Shown piece by piece: positions 1-7,584 of a stretch of 64,000 nt of DNA; within the stretch, counting starts at the first letter, position 1; every line of letters begins with the position of its first letter. The stretch lies in the NCBI GenBank assembly GCA_905612435.1, contig CAJQRZ010000010.1:62001-126000 (forward strand), written 5' to 3'. The DNA comes from an uncultured Candidatus Pelagibacter sp. GTDB taxonomy: Bacteria; Pseudomonadota; Alphaproteobacteria; Pelagibacterales; Pelagibacteraceae. The translations under genes were made by a program, and so were the position numbers. Below the pieces are notes generated by a model. That model saw only the letters and a program-made list of their open reading frames with translations. It did not search any database and had not been told where the DNA came from.

Positions 1-1203
1 ATTTTTATGACGCTGAAAAAAGGTTAAGTTACCAAAATAATCTGTTTGTTTGTTTGCCCAAGCTAAAGACATTTTATCTAGCAATATTGCAATCAAACTA
101 ATACATAAACCCGCTTCTAATGCTAATCCAATATTCAATTGATTTAAAGCTAACAGTAAATTAAATCCTAATCCTTTGGCGCCTATAAAAGCTGAAATAA
201 CTGCCATAGAAAAACACACCATGATAACCTGATTCACTCCAATTAAAATGTCTCTTCTTGCAGTTGGAATTAATACTTTAAACATAAGCTGTAAATTATT
301 ACATCCACTCATTCTACCAGCTTCTATAACTTCAGGAGATACTCCTCTAAGACCTAACAAAGTTAAAAGGATCATTGGTGGAACGGCAACAACCATTGTT
401 ATAATAACCGCAGCATGATCACCAACACCAAAAAGAACAATTGCAGGAACTAATACTGCATATTGGGGCATAGTCTGCATAACCAGAAGTATCGGATGCA
501 GGGCTTTCTCAACACGTTTACTTTTGAATGCCATGATACCTAAGCTTAAACCAAAAATGAAAGAAAGTGGTGCCGCAACCAATATAAAAGAGAGAGTTTG
601 CATTGAAGGTTTCCATTGACCAAATATAGAAATATAAATCATGACTATACCAGCAAATATAGCAAGACCCTTACCACTCAGTTTGTAACTTAATATTGCT
701 GCACCCGCTGCAACGATTGTCCAAGGTAAACCTGGTAGTTTTGCCCATGGATTTTCACTTATCCAATCCCAACTGGTAAATGCAACAATTGTCTTAACAC
801 CACCTAATAAAATTTCTCTAATTAATTCAATCAAAAAAGTCATAGATGAAGTTAAAGTTCTTGTTATTTGTAAAACTAATGGTCGAGTTTTATATTCTTG
901 AATGTCTTCATTCCAAATTTCAATTGGCATCCAGTCATTCAATAAGAAAAATAAGGAATCATTTATCCAAATAGGTAGCCATCCAAGCAGAGGAGGCAAT
1001 CTCCAAAGAGTATCAAATGCGTAATATCTTACTTCAATACCAAATAGCGTGTAAGTACTTTGATTTGGGTCTTTAATGAATTCAGCTTGACCTCTAATAA
1101 ATTTGTAGGTTTCTGGAACGTCAATCGCAAAACATAAAGTAAAAAATACAACTAACAAAAATAACCACTGAAATAATTTTGGATATCTTTTTAATAATTC
1201 CAT
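1..1203 (-). CDS. proW: Glycine betaine/proline-type ABC transporter permease (partial)
   Basis: Inner-membrane channel subunit of an OpuA/ProU-type importer for quaternary amines. The frame opens at ATG 1203 and is still open at base 1, so about 401 residues are visible and the C-terminus lies outside the window. One hydrophobic helix lies near residues 12-28. A hydrophilic stretch follows, and from about residue 120 onward come several membrane helices. The coupling-loop region reads EAGRMSGCNN, and MQTMPQYAVLVP is typical of ProW proteins. The start follows the ATPase stop codon by three bases, so the two are surely co-transcribed. The matching binding protein is encoded upstream on the same strand, separated by three small genes. 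Substrate is inferred from family and partner genes. Confidence 0.93.
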   Translation of the reverse strand, partial: MELLKRYPKLFQWLFLLVVFFTLCFAIDVPETYKFIRGQAEFIKDPNQSTYTLFGIEVRYYAFDTLWRLPPLLGWLPIWINDSLFFLLNDWMPIEIWNEDIQEYKTRPLVLQITRTLTSSMTFLIELIREILLGGVKTIVAFTSWDWISENPWAKLPGLPWTIVAAGAAILSYKLSGKGLAIFAGIVMIYISIFGQWKPSMQTLSFILVAAPLSFIFGLSLGIMAFKSKRVEKALHPILLVMQTMPQYAVLVPAIVLFGVGDHAAVIITMVVAVPPMILLTLLGLRGVSPEVIEAGRMSGCNNLQLMFKVLIPTARRDILIGVNQVIMVCFSMAVISAFIGAKGLGFNLLLALNQLNIGLALEAGLCISLIAILLDKMSLAWANKQTDYFGNLTFFQRHKN

Positions 1204-1206
1204 AAT

Positions 1207-2238
1207 TTAACCTTTGTTTTTTCTTCCTCCAAAAACAGTATGAATTATTTTTGAAGGATGAAGAGTGCCAACAATTTTATTATTTTCATCAATTACAGTT
1301 ACTGATTTTTCTTGAGTTAAAATCTTTTCAGCTACATTTTCAATTATTTCATTTTTTGAAACTTTTAAATCACTTAAATTTTCATTATTTGGTTTTTCCA
1401 TTACATCTTCTATTTTTAAAACTTTTTCCCTAGGAACTTCTTCTGTAAATTTTTTTACATATTCTGTTGCTGGATTTAATACAATATTGGCTGGTGTATC
1501 TAACTGTTCAATTATTCCATCTTTCATAATAGCTATACGATCTGCAAGCTTTAATGCTTCATCAAAATCATGTGTAATAAACATAATTGTTTTTTGTAAT
1601 TTTTCTTGAAGTCTCAAAAATTCGTCTTGCATTTCTTTTCTAATTAGTGGATCTAGTGCAGAAAAAGGTTCATCTAAAAACCAAATATCAGGTTCAACAG
1701 CTAATGATCGAGCAATACCTACTCTTTGTTGTTGTCCACCAGAAAGCTCTCTGGGGAAATAATTTTCCCTTCCATCAAGGCCGACAAGTTTAACCATATC
1801 CATAGCCTTATTAATGCATTCTTGATCTTTAACTCCTTTAATTTGAAGTGGGAAAGCAATATTTTCCAAAACTGTTTTATGTGGAAGTAAAGCAAAACTT
1901 TGAAATACCATTCCCATTTTATTTCTTCTAAGTTCAATTAGTTCTTTATTTTTTAATGAGAGTAAATCTTGGCCTTCTATGTAAATTTTTCCAGCAGTTG
2001 CATCTGTTAATCTAGAGATACATCTTAATAATGTAGATTTGCCTGAACCTGATAATCCCATCACAACTAACATTTCTCCTTTTGAAACTTCAAAGGAAGC
2101 ATTATTCACGCCTACTATGCATCCATTTTCTTGGAATGTTTTTGCATCCACATTTCCATTTGCTTCTTGGAGCATCTTTTTGGCATTTGTACCAAAAATT
2201 TTATATACAGAATTACATTTAATTACGGTATCGGTCAT
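1207..2238 (-). CDS. proV: Glycine betaine/proline-type ABC transporter ATP-binding protein
   Basis: Cytoplasmic ATPase that drives the ProW-type permease encoded just downstream. The 343-residue protein has the Walker A motif GLSGSGKST (residues 61-69), the signature LSGGQQQR (about 165-172) and the Walker B region WFLDEPFSALDP (about 186-197). After the ATPase core, residues about 280-340 form a short C-terminal regulatory segment with one CBS-like stretch (TVIDENNKIVGTL). It is shorter than the tandem CBS pair of E. coli ProV, so ionic-strength sensing may be reduced. A 73-base gap separates it from the gene upstream. Assignment to the OpuA/ProV family is firm; the exact substrate is inferred from the OpuAC homologue at 3813-4757. 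Confidence 0.94.
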   Translation of the reverse strand: MTDTVIKCNSVYKIFGTNAKKMLQEANGNVDAKTFQENGCIVGVNNASFEVSKGEMLVVMGLSGSGKSTLLRCISRLTDATAGKIYIEGQDLLSLKNKELIELRRNKMGMVFQSFALLPHKTVLENIAFPLQIKGVKDQECINKAMDMVKLVGLDGRENYFPRELSGGQQQRVGIARSLAVEPDIWFLDEPFSALDPLIRKEMQDEFLRLQEKLQKTIMFITHDFDEALKLADRIAIMKDGIIEQLDTPANIVLNPATEYVKKFTEEVPREKVLKIEDVMEKPNNENLSDLKVSKNEIIENVAEKILTQEKSVTVIDENNKIVGTLHPSKIIHTVFGGRKNKG

Positions 2239-2311
2239 AATCTTTTAACAAGTTATACGAAATAAAAATAAAATACACTTTTTATATTATTTATACTGTT
2301 TGCTTTCCTCC

Positions 2312-2869
2312 TTAAAAATTTTTAATAAAATAAACTCTTGTATCAATTCCAGTACTTAAAAAATTTAAAACCTCTCCACTAACAGTAATTTTTTCATTTT
2401 CTCCACTATCAAGGCTTCCACTTAAAACAAAACCAGCAATACATTTGTTATTCTCTTTGTCCCATTTAACAAATGTTTCATCAATTAGATTACCGTTATT
2501 GGTATATATTTGTTTAGCTTTAAAATTTGTTAAATTAGCACCCATAACAGCACGTTGAGGAATAAGTTTTGTTACATTGCAAACTGTTTCATACAGTTCT
2601 TCAGACAATTTATAATGATCAGTTCCTTCATAGAATACTAGAAGACCTGATGGAAGGCTTGAAATCAGTTTACTTAGTTTGTTTGCTTCTGCTATTCTTT
2701 CCTCTTCTTTTTTCATTTTTGCAACTAATTCTTCACCTTGACCAAAAAAAATATTTAAAATAGCAAAAGATAAAATTACGATAACTGTCACAGTAACAAG
2801 GCCACTAAATTGTCTAACTGGTTCGGATAACATTTTTAATTTATTTAAATATCTGTTTTGTGACATCAT
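2312..2869 (-). CDS. Unknown membrane-anchored protein between OpuAC and ProV
   Basis: I do not recognise the family. Starting at the first of two adjacent ATG codons (2869), five bases after the MORN gene stop, it encodes 185 residues. There is one transmembrane helix around residues 22-42 (LVTVTVIVILSFAIL), a charged segment rich in K and E after it, and a C-terminal domain of about 130 residues with two cysteines. An open frame reaches back to a TTG at 2902, but that would overlap the preceding gene by 28 bases. The topology suggests an inner-membrane anchor with a periplasmic domain. It lies inside the importer gene group, but a link to transport is only positional. Confidence 0.7.
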   Translation of the reverse strand: MMSQNRYLNKLKMLSEPVRQFSGLVTVTVIVILSFAILNIFFGQGEELVAKMKKEEERIAEANKLSKLISSLPSGLLVFYEGTDHYKLSEELYETVCNVTKLIPQRAVMGANLTNFKAKQIYTNNGNLIDETFVKWDKENNKCIAGFVLSGSLDSGENEKITVSGEVLNFLSTGIDTRVYFIKNF

Positions 2870-2874
2870 TTTAA

Positions 2875-3249
2875 TTATTCTTGTAATTTGCCGTTTTTCC
2901 AAGTTCCCTTTTTTTCTTTTCCATCAGACCAAATAAACTTTCCTTCTCCATTCATGAAACCTTTGGCCCACTCACCTTCATAATTTGAGCCATCTGGAAA
3001 ATTTAAAATTCCTTGTCCACTCCACTCACTGTTTTTAAATTCACCTTTATAAATATATCCATTGGGCCAAGTTTCAACTCCTTGTCCATGTTTTTGTGTT
3101 TCAACCCACTCTCCTTCGTAAACAGTGTTGTCTGTATAAGTCCATTTACCAAAACCATTTTCACAATTTCCTTCACAACCTGTCTTTCGAGCAGATACTG
3201 AAGTCATAATTAAAAAACTTAAAGTTATATAAAAAAGATATTTTTTCAT
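2875..3249 (-). CDS. Secreted MORN-repeat protein
   Basis: A 124-residue protein with an N-terminal signal peptide (MKKYLFYITLSFLIMTSVSA) followed almost entirely by MORN repeats. About four copies can be seen, each with a Y-x-G-E-[WF] core and a following G-x-G (for example YEGEW, YKGEF, YEGEW and a degenerate KKGTW). MORN repeats form small beta-hairpin stacks that bind lipids or proteins. The signal peptide and the C-E-G-N-C cysteine pair near the mature N-terminus suggest a periplasmic or outer-membrane location. It is tightly spaced with both neighbours, so the three small genes probably share a transcript. The role is unknown. Confidence 0.82.
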   Translation of the reverse strand: MKKYLFYITLSFLIMTSVSARKTGCEGNCENGFGKWTYTDNTVYEGEWVETQKHGQGVETWPNGYIYKGEFKNSEWSGQGILNFPDGSNYEGEWAKGFMNGEGKFIWSDGKEKKGTWKNGKLQE

Positions 3250-3266
3250 TTTTTTATTTTTTTATT

Positions 3267-3710
3267 TTAGCTACATGAATAAAAAGAAATATCCTTTTCT
3301 AAGTTATCACTTTTTAAACCCATTGTAATTTCATGAACTAATTCACCCGATTTTCTATTAATTATACCAGATTCTGAGTAATTCTTTTCTTTATCAAAAG
3401 CTTTAAATAAAACTACGTCTTTATTTACAACTTTGACGTCAAATTTTGCAGTTTTTGAGAGAAACAATGATAATCCATTAATCAATAGTGTTTCTGGTTG
3501 TTTTGCATCAATTTCAAATCTATTTAAATTTTTATTATCTAAATTTTTGGCTAAAAAAGTTTTATAATTATATTCTGAGTTCTTAAGTATTTTTTTTTCT
3601 AACTCGCATACAAAACTAATTTTAATATCTTCTTGTATATTTACATTTTTTGCAAAAGATAAAGTAAAAACTAATAAGCTGAGAGAGATATATATAAAAT
3701 ATTTTATCAT
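3267..3710 (-). CDS. Unknown secreted protein
   Basis: The 147-residue protein begins at ATG 3710 with a signal peptide (MIKYFIYISLSLLVFTLSFA). The open frame reaches a GTG at 3752, but that adds a basic, non-hydrophobic extension in front of the signal peptide and is less likely. The mature part is mixed alpha/beta by eye, with a cysteine near its start (SFVCELE) and one at the very end (FYSCS), which could form a disulfide. No family was recognised. It lies just after the OpuAC terminator, so it is probably the first gene of a transcript continuing into the MORN protein and possibly ProV/ProW. Confidence 0.65.
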   Translation of the reverse strand: MIKYFIYISLSLLVFTLSFAKNVNIQEDIKISFVCELEKKILKNSEYNYKTFLAKNLDNKNLNRFEIDAKQPETLLINGLSLFLSKTAKFDVKVVNKDVVLFKAFDKEKNYSESGIINRKSGELVHEITMGLKSDNLEKDISFYSCS

Positions 3711-3756
3711 TTCATTAATAAGTCTACGTTTAAATCTGTGTGAGGGTACCACCTTT

Positions 3757-3787
3757 AAAAAAAATCTCCCCCAACATTGTTGGGAGA
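3757..3787 (-). terminator. Rho-independent terminator after opuAC
   Basis: On the minus strand a hairpin with arms TCTCCC/GGGAGA and CCAAC/GTTGG (a two-base bulge on one side, three-base loop) is followed at once by eight T residues (bases 3764-3757). It sits 26 bases past the opuAC stop codon and before the next gene, so the binding-protein gene is set off from the ATPase and permease genes. Confidence 0.8.
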
Positions 3788-3812
3788 GATCTTAATTTAT
3801 TAACTTTTATCC

Positions 3813-4757
3813 TTATTTAATAAAAGCTTTCCAAACTTTTTTGTTTTTCTTCAACCATGCTTTAGCTGCGTCTTCGTGGGTCATTTTGTCAAGGTCAACC
3901 ATAGCTGCCATTGCACCTATATGACTTGTAGAAAATGCCATTTTCTTAAACGCTGCTGCTGCTGCTGGATGAGTTTTTGGAAAGTCTGCATTTACAGCCT
4001 TTTTCAAATAACCATCTGGCGATCCACATTTTCCATCACCCCCATCTTCTGGTCTACAACCAGCAGAATATGGCGGGAAGTCTATAAACGTAAAACCAGC
4101 ACCGTCTGTAAAGTTTGGTGTCCAGTTGAATATTATAGTTCCTCTACCTTCTTTTTCAGCTGCTTTTAATTCTGCCCATAATGCATCAGCACTACCAGCA
4201 AATTTAACTGTCCATAGATCGTCTAGTCCAAGCGCAGTCATACGCTGAGGCATTAAATCTTGGTGCCAAGTTTGTGGTCCTTCTAACCAACGACCTTTTC
4301 CACCTGAGTCAGGTGTAGCAAAGTTTTTAGCACAATCAGGATTTTTTAAAGCAGTCCAATCTGGAAGACCTGGACATAATCCTTTTTCAGTAACCCAGTT
4401 TGGATATCCCATATCTTCAAGACTTCTTGCTTCATGATCGCCCCAATCAACTATACCACCTTTTTCAACAGCTGTAGTAAATGATTTACCAAAAGCAGAT
4501 TCCCAAACTTCGTGTGCTAGTGATACATCACCTATACGAATTGATTCGTACACAGCTTGTGAGTCTGTGTTTACATAACTAACGTTATTTCCCATTTCTT
4601 CGAAAATCCCACCAATAACATATGCCATTACAATTTGTGATGACCAGTTATGAGTTGCAATTACGATGGGTTTTTTACTATCTGCTGCGTTAGAAACTCC
4701 AGTTAAACTTACTACTGAAATTATTAGAGCAGATAACAATGATATTATTTTTTTCAT
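3813..4757 (-). CDS. opuAC: Glycine betaine-type ABC transporter substrate-binding protein
   Basis: Periplasmic binding protein that delivers substrate to the ProW/ProV pair. The chosen start, ATG 4757, gives 314 residues. It is preceded by a good ribosome site (AAAGGGG) and begins a clean signal peptide ending near VSNAA. Upstream in-frame starts up to 4820 would overlap the promoter. The mature protein has the OpuAC layout, with early tryptophans (ATHNWSSQ) and later aromatic residues (GPQTWHQDL, FNWTPNF) that in this family build an aromatic cage around trimethylammonium groups. Four cysteines occur in the second half (CPGLPD, NPDCAKN, SAGCRPED, GKCGSPD). It has its own promoter and terminator, which suggests higher expression than the rest of the transporter. 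Substrate is inferred, not shown. Confidence 0.92.
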   Translation of the reverse strand: MKKIISLLSALIISVVSLTGVSNAADSKKPIVIATHNWSSQIVMAYVIGGIFEEMGNNVSYVNTDSQAVYESIRIGDVSLAHEVWESAFGKSFTTAVEKGGIVDWGDHEARSLEDMGYPNWVTEKGLCPGLPDWTALKNPDCAKNFATPDSGGKGRWLEGPQTWHQDLMPQRMTALGLDDLWTVKFAGSADALWAELKAAEKEGRGTIIFNWTPNFTDGAGFTFIDFPPYSAGCRPEDGGDGKCGSPDGYLKKAVNADFPKTHPAAAAAFKKMAFSTSHIGAMAAMVDLDKMTHEDAAKAWLKKNKKVWKAFIK

Positions 4758-4785
4758 TATATTCCCCTTTATTAATTTAAAATTT

Positions 4786-4814
4786 AGTATGTTCTTATTT
4801 AAATTTACAGTCAA
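4786..4814 (-). promoter_or_regulatory. Sigma-70-type promoter of opuAC
   Basis: Reading the minus strand, TTGACT (4814-4809) is separated by exactly 17 bases from CATACT (4791-4786). The first box matches the -35 consensus at five of six positions and the second the -10 at four of six. The predicted start of transcription leaves a short leader containing the AAAGGGG ribosome site before ATG 4757. Confidence 0.6.
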
Positions 4815-4909
4815 TGCCACTTTCTTATATAAATTATACCTATTTTTTATTAATACTCTAATTTACTTAATGAATTAGTGTTGTTAGAATTAAATAATAA
4901 TAATTAAAG

Positions 4910-7234
4910 ATGCCAACAAGTTTAAATATTAAAAATCCTGGATTAAGAATTTTACCACCTGGAGTTGAAAGATATACTGTCAGAGGTGGTGGCCTTACTG
5001 TAATAGAAGTTTCGTCAGAAGATAAAATAGAAATTATCAATGAAGAAGGGAAGCAAATTTGTGAAATAATTGTTTTTAATTCAAAGGGTAAATCTGATTT
5101 ATCAATTTTAAATTTAAAAGAAAAGGCAAACGCAGATTTTTCAAAAAGAACTATTGCCAATGATGAAAAGATTTTAAAACTATTTAAGAAAAAAAACTTG
5201 ACCCTTAGCAAAGCCAAATCATCAATTATTTTTAATGAAGACTGTTTGATGGGTGAAAAAATAACTTTAACTTCAAAAGATAAATGTGTTGTTATGATTG
5301 GTGCACCTGGTGATGCAATGAACGTTCACGAACAAAATCCACCTACGGATCTAACAATTTTAATAAATAAAGCTAAGTTTACAGAAACAGATGAGCAATT
5401 TATTTTACCTGATCCACTTGGCGATCCAATTATTGAGCAACTTGTAAAAAGAAGAACCGCTGAAACATATGAGGTAAAAGCTGGTGAGTATATTCAAATA
5501 ATTGATCCAGGCGGAAGACAGTGTTCTGATTTTTTAGCTTTTGATACACATAAATTAAACGATGGAATTGAAAACATTATAGATGATAAGGCGACTAGAA
5601 CATTCATGGGTAGTGCTTATCCAGGGCCAGGATTGTTTTCAAAATTTTATGATAGTGATCATGAGGCAATGATTGAAGTTGTGAGAGATACGGTTGGGAG
5701 ACATGACACCTTTAATCTTGCTTGTACGTCTAAGTATTATGAAGATATGGGTTATATGGGTCACATCAATTGCACAGATAATTTTAATAGTGGACTAAAT
5801 AAATATGATATTAATTCTCGAAAGAGTTGGTCGGCAATAAATCTTTTTTTTAATACAGCTATTGATGCCAATAATATTGCTAGCTTTGATGAGCCTTACT
5901 CAAGACCAGGCGATTATGTTTTATTTAGAGCATTAAAAGATTTAACGTGCATTTCTTCAGCTTGCCCATGCGATGTAGATGCAGCAAATGGGTGGAACCC
6001 AACTGATATATTTGTTAGAACTTATAGTAAGGAAAAAAAATATTCAAAAGCAATAGCATTTAGAATGAAAACAGACTCAGAACCAAAATTAACTCAAGAA
6101 ACAGGTTTTCATAAAAAAACCTCTGAACTAACAAGAAACTTTATTGAGTATAAAGGTTTTTGGTTAGCAAATAATTTTACTAAATCTGGAACTATAAAAG
6201 AATACACAGCGTGTAGAGAAAGTGCGATAGCAACTGATCTTTCACCTCTTAGAAAATTTGAAATTTTGGGACCGGATGCTGAAAACTTAATGCAATATAC
6301 CTTAACTAGAAATGTTAAAAAATTATCAGTAGGACAAGTTGTTTATACTGCGATGTGTTATGAAAATGGCTGCATGTTAGATGACGGTACGTTATTTAAG
6401 TTGGGACAAGATAATTTCAGATGGATTGGTGGAGATGAGTACAGTGGTGAATGGTTAAAAAAACAAGCTAAAAAGAAAAATTATAAAGTTTGGATAAAAT
6501 CTGCAACAGATCATATTCATAACATTGCAGTCCAAGGACCAAATAGTAGAAAAATTTTAGAAAAATTTGTATGGACACCTCCAATACAGCCGTCAATCAC
6601 TGAGCTAGAATGGTTCAGGTTTAATATTGCAAGAATAGATCGTGAAACAGGAACACCAATTGTTGTTTCAAGAACTGGATATACTGGAGAACTTGGTTTT
6701 GAAATATGGTGTCATCCAAAAGATGCTGCTGAAGTTTGGGATAAAGTTTGGGACGCTGGAAAAGAATTTAATATTACTCCTTTAGGTTTAGAAGCTTTAG
6801 ATATGGTTCGTATTGAAGCTGGTCTTATTTTTTATGGCTATGAATTTGATGACCAAACAGATCCTTTTGAAGCTGGAATTGGTTTTACTGTCCCACTTAA
6901 AACCAAGGAAGATGATTTTATAGGTAAAGAAGAGTTAATTAAAAGAAAAGCCAACCCACAAAAAAAATTAGTTGGTTTAGAGTTAGTTGGTCATGAGCCA
7001 GCAGTAAATGGAGATTGCGTTCATATAGATCGAGGACAAGTTGGAGTGATAACTAGTGGAATGCTATCCCCTAAGCTGAGTAAAAATATTGCACTTTGTA
7101 AAATTGATGTAAAATATTCAGAAATTGGAACTGAAGTTGAAATTGGTAAACTTGATGGACATCAAAAAAGAATTGGTGCAAAAGTTGTTCCCTTTCCTTT
7201 CTATGACCCAACAAAATCAAGAGTGAGAGCTTAA
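4910..7234 (+). CDS. DUF1989-GcvT fusion, putative tetrahydrofolate-dependent demethylase
   Basis: A 774-residue fusion. Residues about 150-390 are a DUF1989 (urea-carboxylase-associated) domain with GEYIQIIDPGGRQCSDF and a cysteine cluster CISSACPCD. Residues 1-120 look like a decayed second copy: GLTVIEVSSEDKIEIIN and GKQICEIIVF align by eye with the first motif. From about residue 400 to the end is a GcvT/DmdA-type aminomethyltransferase domain (RESAIATDLSPLRKFEILG, SRTGYTGELGFEIW, GLEALDMVRIEAG). That fold moves methyl groups from N- or S-methyl compounds to tetrahydrofolate. No FAD oxidoreductase domain is fused, unlike sarcosine or dimethylglycine dehydrogenases. It is divergent from opuAC, so a role in breaking down the imported betaine is likely but unproven. 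No clear ribosome site precedes the ATG. Confidence 0.85.
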   Translation: MPTSLNIKNPGLRILPPGVERYTVRGGGLTVIEVSSEDKIEIINEEGKQICEIIVFNSKGKSDLSILNLKEKANADFSKRTIANDEKILKLFKKKNLTLSKAKSSIIFNEDCLMGEKITLTSKDKCVVMIGAPGDAMNVHEQNPPTDLTILINKAKFTETDEQFILPDPLGDPIIEQLVKRRTAETYEVKAGEYIQIIDPGGRQCSDFLAFDTHKLNDGIENIIDDKATRTFMGSAYPGPGLFSKFYDSDHEAMIEVVRDTVGRHDTFNLACTSKYYEDMGYMGHINCTDNFNSGLNKYDINSRKSWSAINLFFNTAIDANNIASFDEPYSRPGDYVLFRALKDLTCISSACPCDVDAANGWNPTDIFVRTYSKEKKYSKAIAFRMKTDSEPKLTQETGFHKKTSELTRNFIEYKGFWLANNFTKSGTIKEYTACRESAIATDLSPLRKFEILGPDAENLMQYTLTRNVKKLSVGQVVYTAMCYENGCMLDDGTLFKLGQDNFRWIGGDEYSGEWLKKQAKKKNYKVWIKSATDHIHNIAVQGPNSRKILEKFVWTPPIQPSITELEWFRFNIARIDRETGTPIVVSRTGYTGELGFEIWCHPKDAAEVWDKVWDAGKEFNITPLGLEALDMVRIEAGLIFYGYEFDDQTDPFEAGIGFTVPLKTKEDDFIGKEELIKRKANPQKKLVGLELVGHEPAVNGDCVHIDRGQVGVITSGMLSPKLSKNIALCKIDVKYSEIGTEVEIGKLDGHQKRIGAKVVPFPFYDPTKSRVRA

Positions 7235-7582
7235 ATGCAAAAAACAAAAGATTTACTAAATTTCTGGGAAGTACAAATGAAACACTCACATACCTCAAGT
7301 AACTACTTTTTTAGAAAATCACCCTCACACTATCACATGATGCTACTAGTTATGTCAGCATATAAACATGAAGAAAAATTATCGGTAGAAGAACTTAAAA
7401 CAAAACTTTTTAAAACATCGAGGCCAAAATCTGCACTAATAATTAATGAAGCATGTGAAAAAAATTTTTTCTTTCTAGAAAAAACATCAACTGACCAAAG
7501 AAAAAAAAATATTAAACCTACTGTGTCTTTCGTAAAAGAGTTTGAAGAATATATAGAAACTTTAAAAGGTTTGGTTCTTTAA
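7235..7582 (+). CDS. Small MarR-like winged-helix protein
   Basis: The ATG directly follows the stop of the DUF1989-GcvT gene, so the two are translationally adjacent. The 115-residue product is rich in K, F and H. Its middle (LSVEELKTKLFKTSRPKS, then a helix ending in EKNFFFLEKT) followed by a basic turn STDQRKKNIKPT resembles the recognition helix and wing of MarR-type regulators, where D-x-R-x-x-x-I-x-x-T is typical. It is shorter than usual MarR proteins (about 140-160). It may control its own operon or the facing opuAC gene, whose promoter lies in the shared control region; this is an inference. Confidence 0.6.
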   Translation: MQKTKDLLNFWEVQMKHSHTSSNYFFRKSPSHYHMMLLVMSAYKHEEKLSVEELKTKLFKTSRPKSALIINEACEKNFFFLEKTSTDQRKKNIKPTVSFVKEFEEYIETLKGLVL

Positions 7583-7584
7583 AA

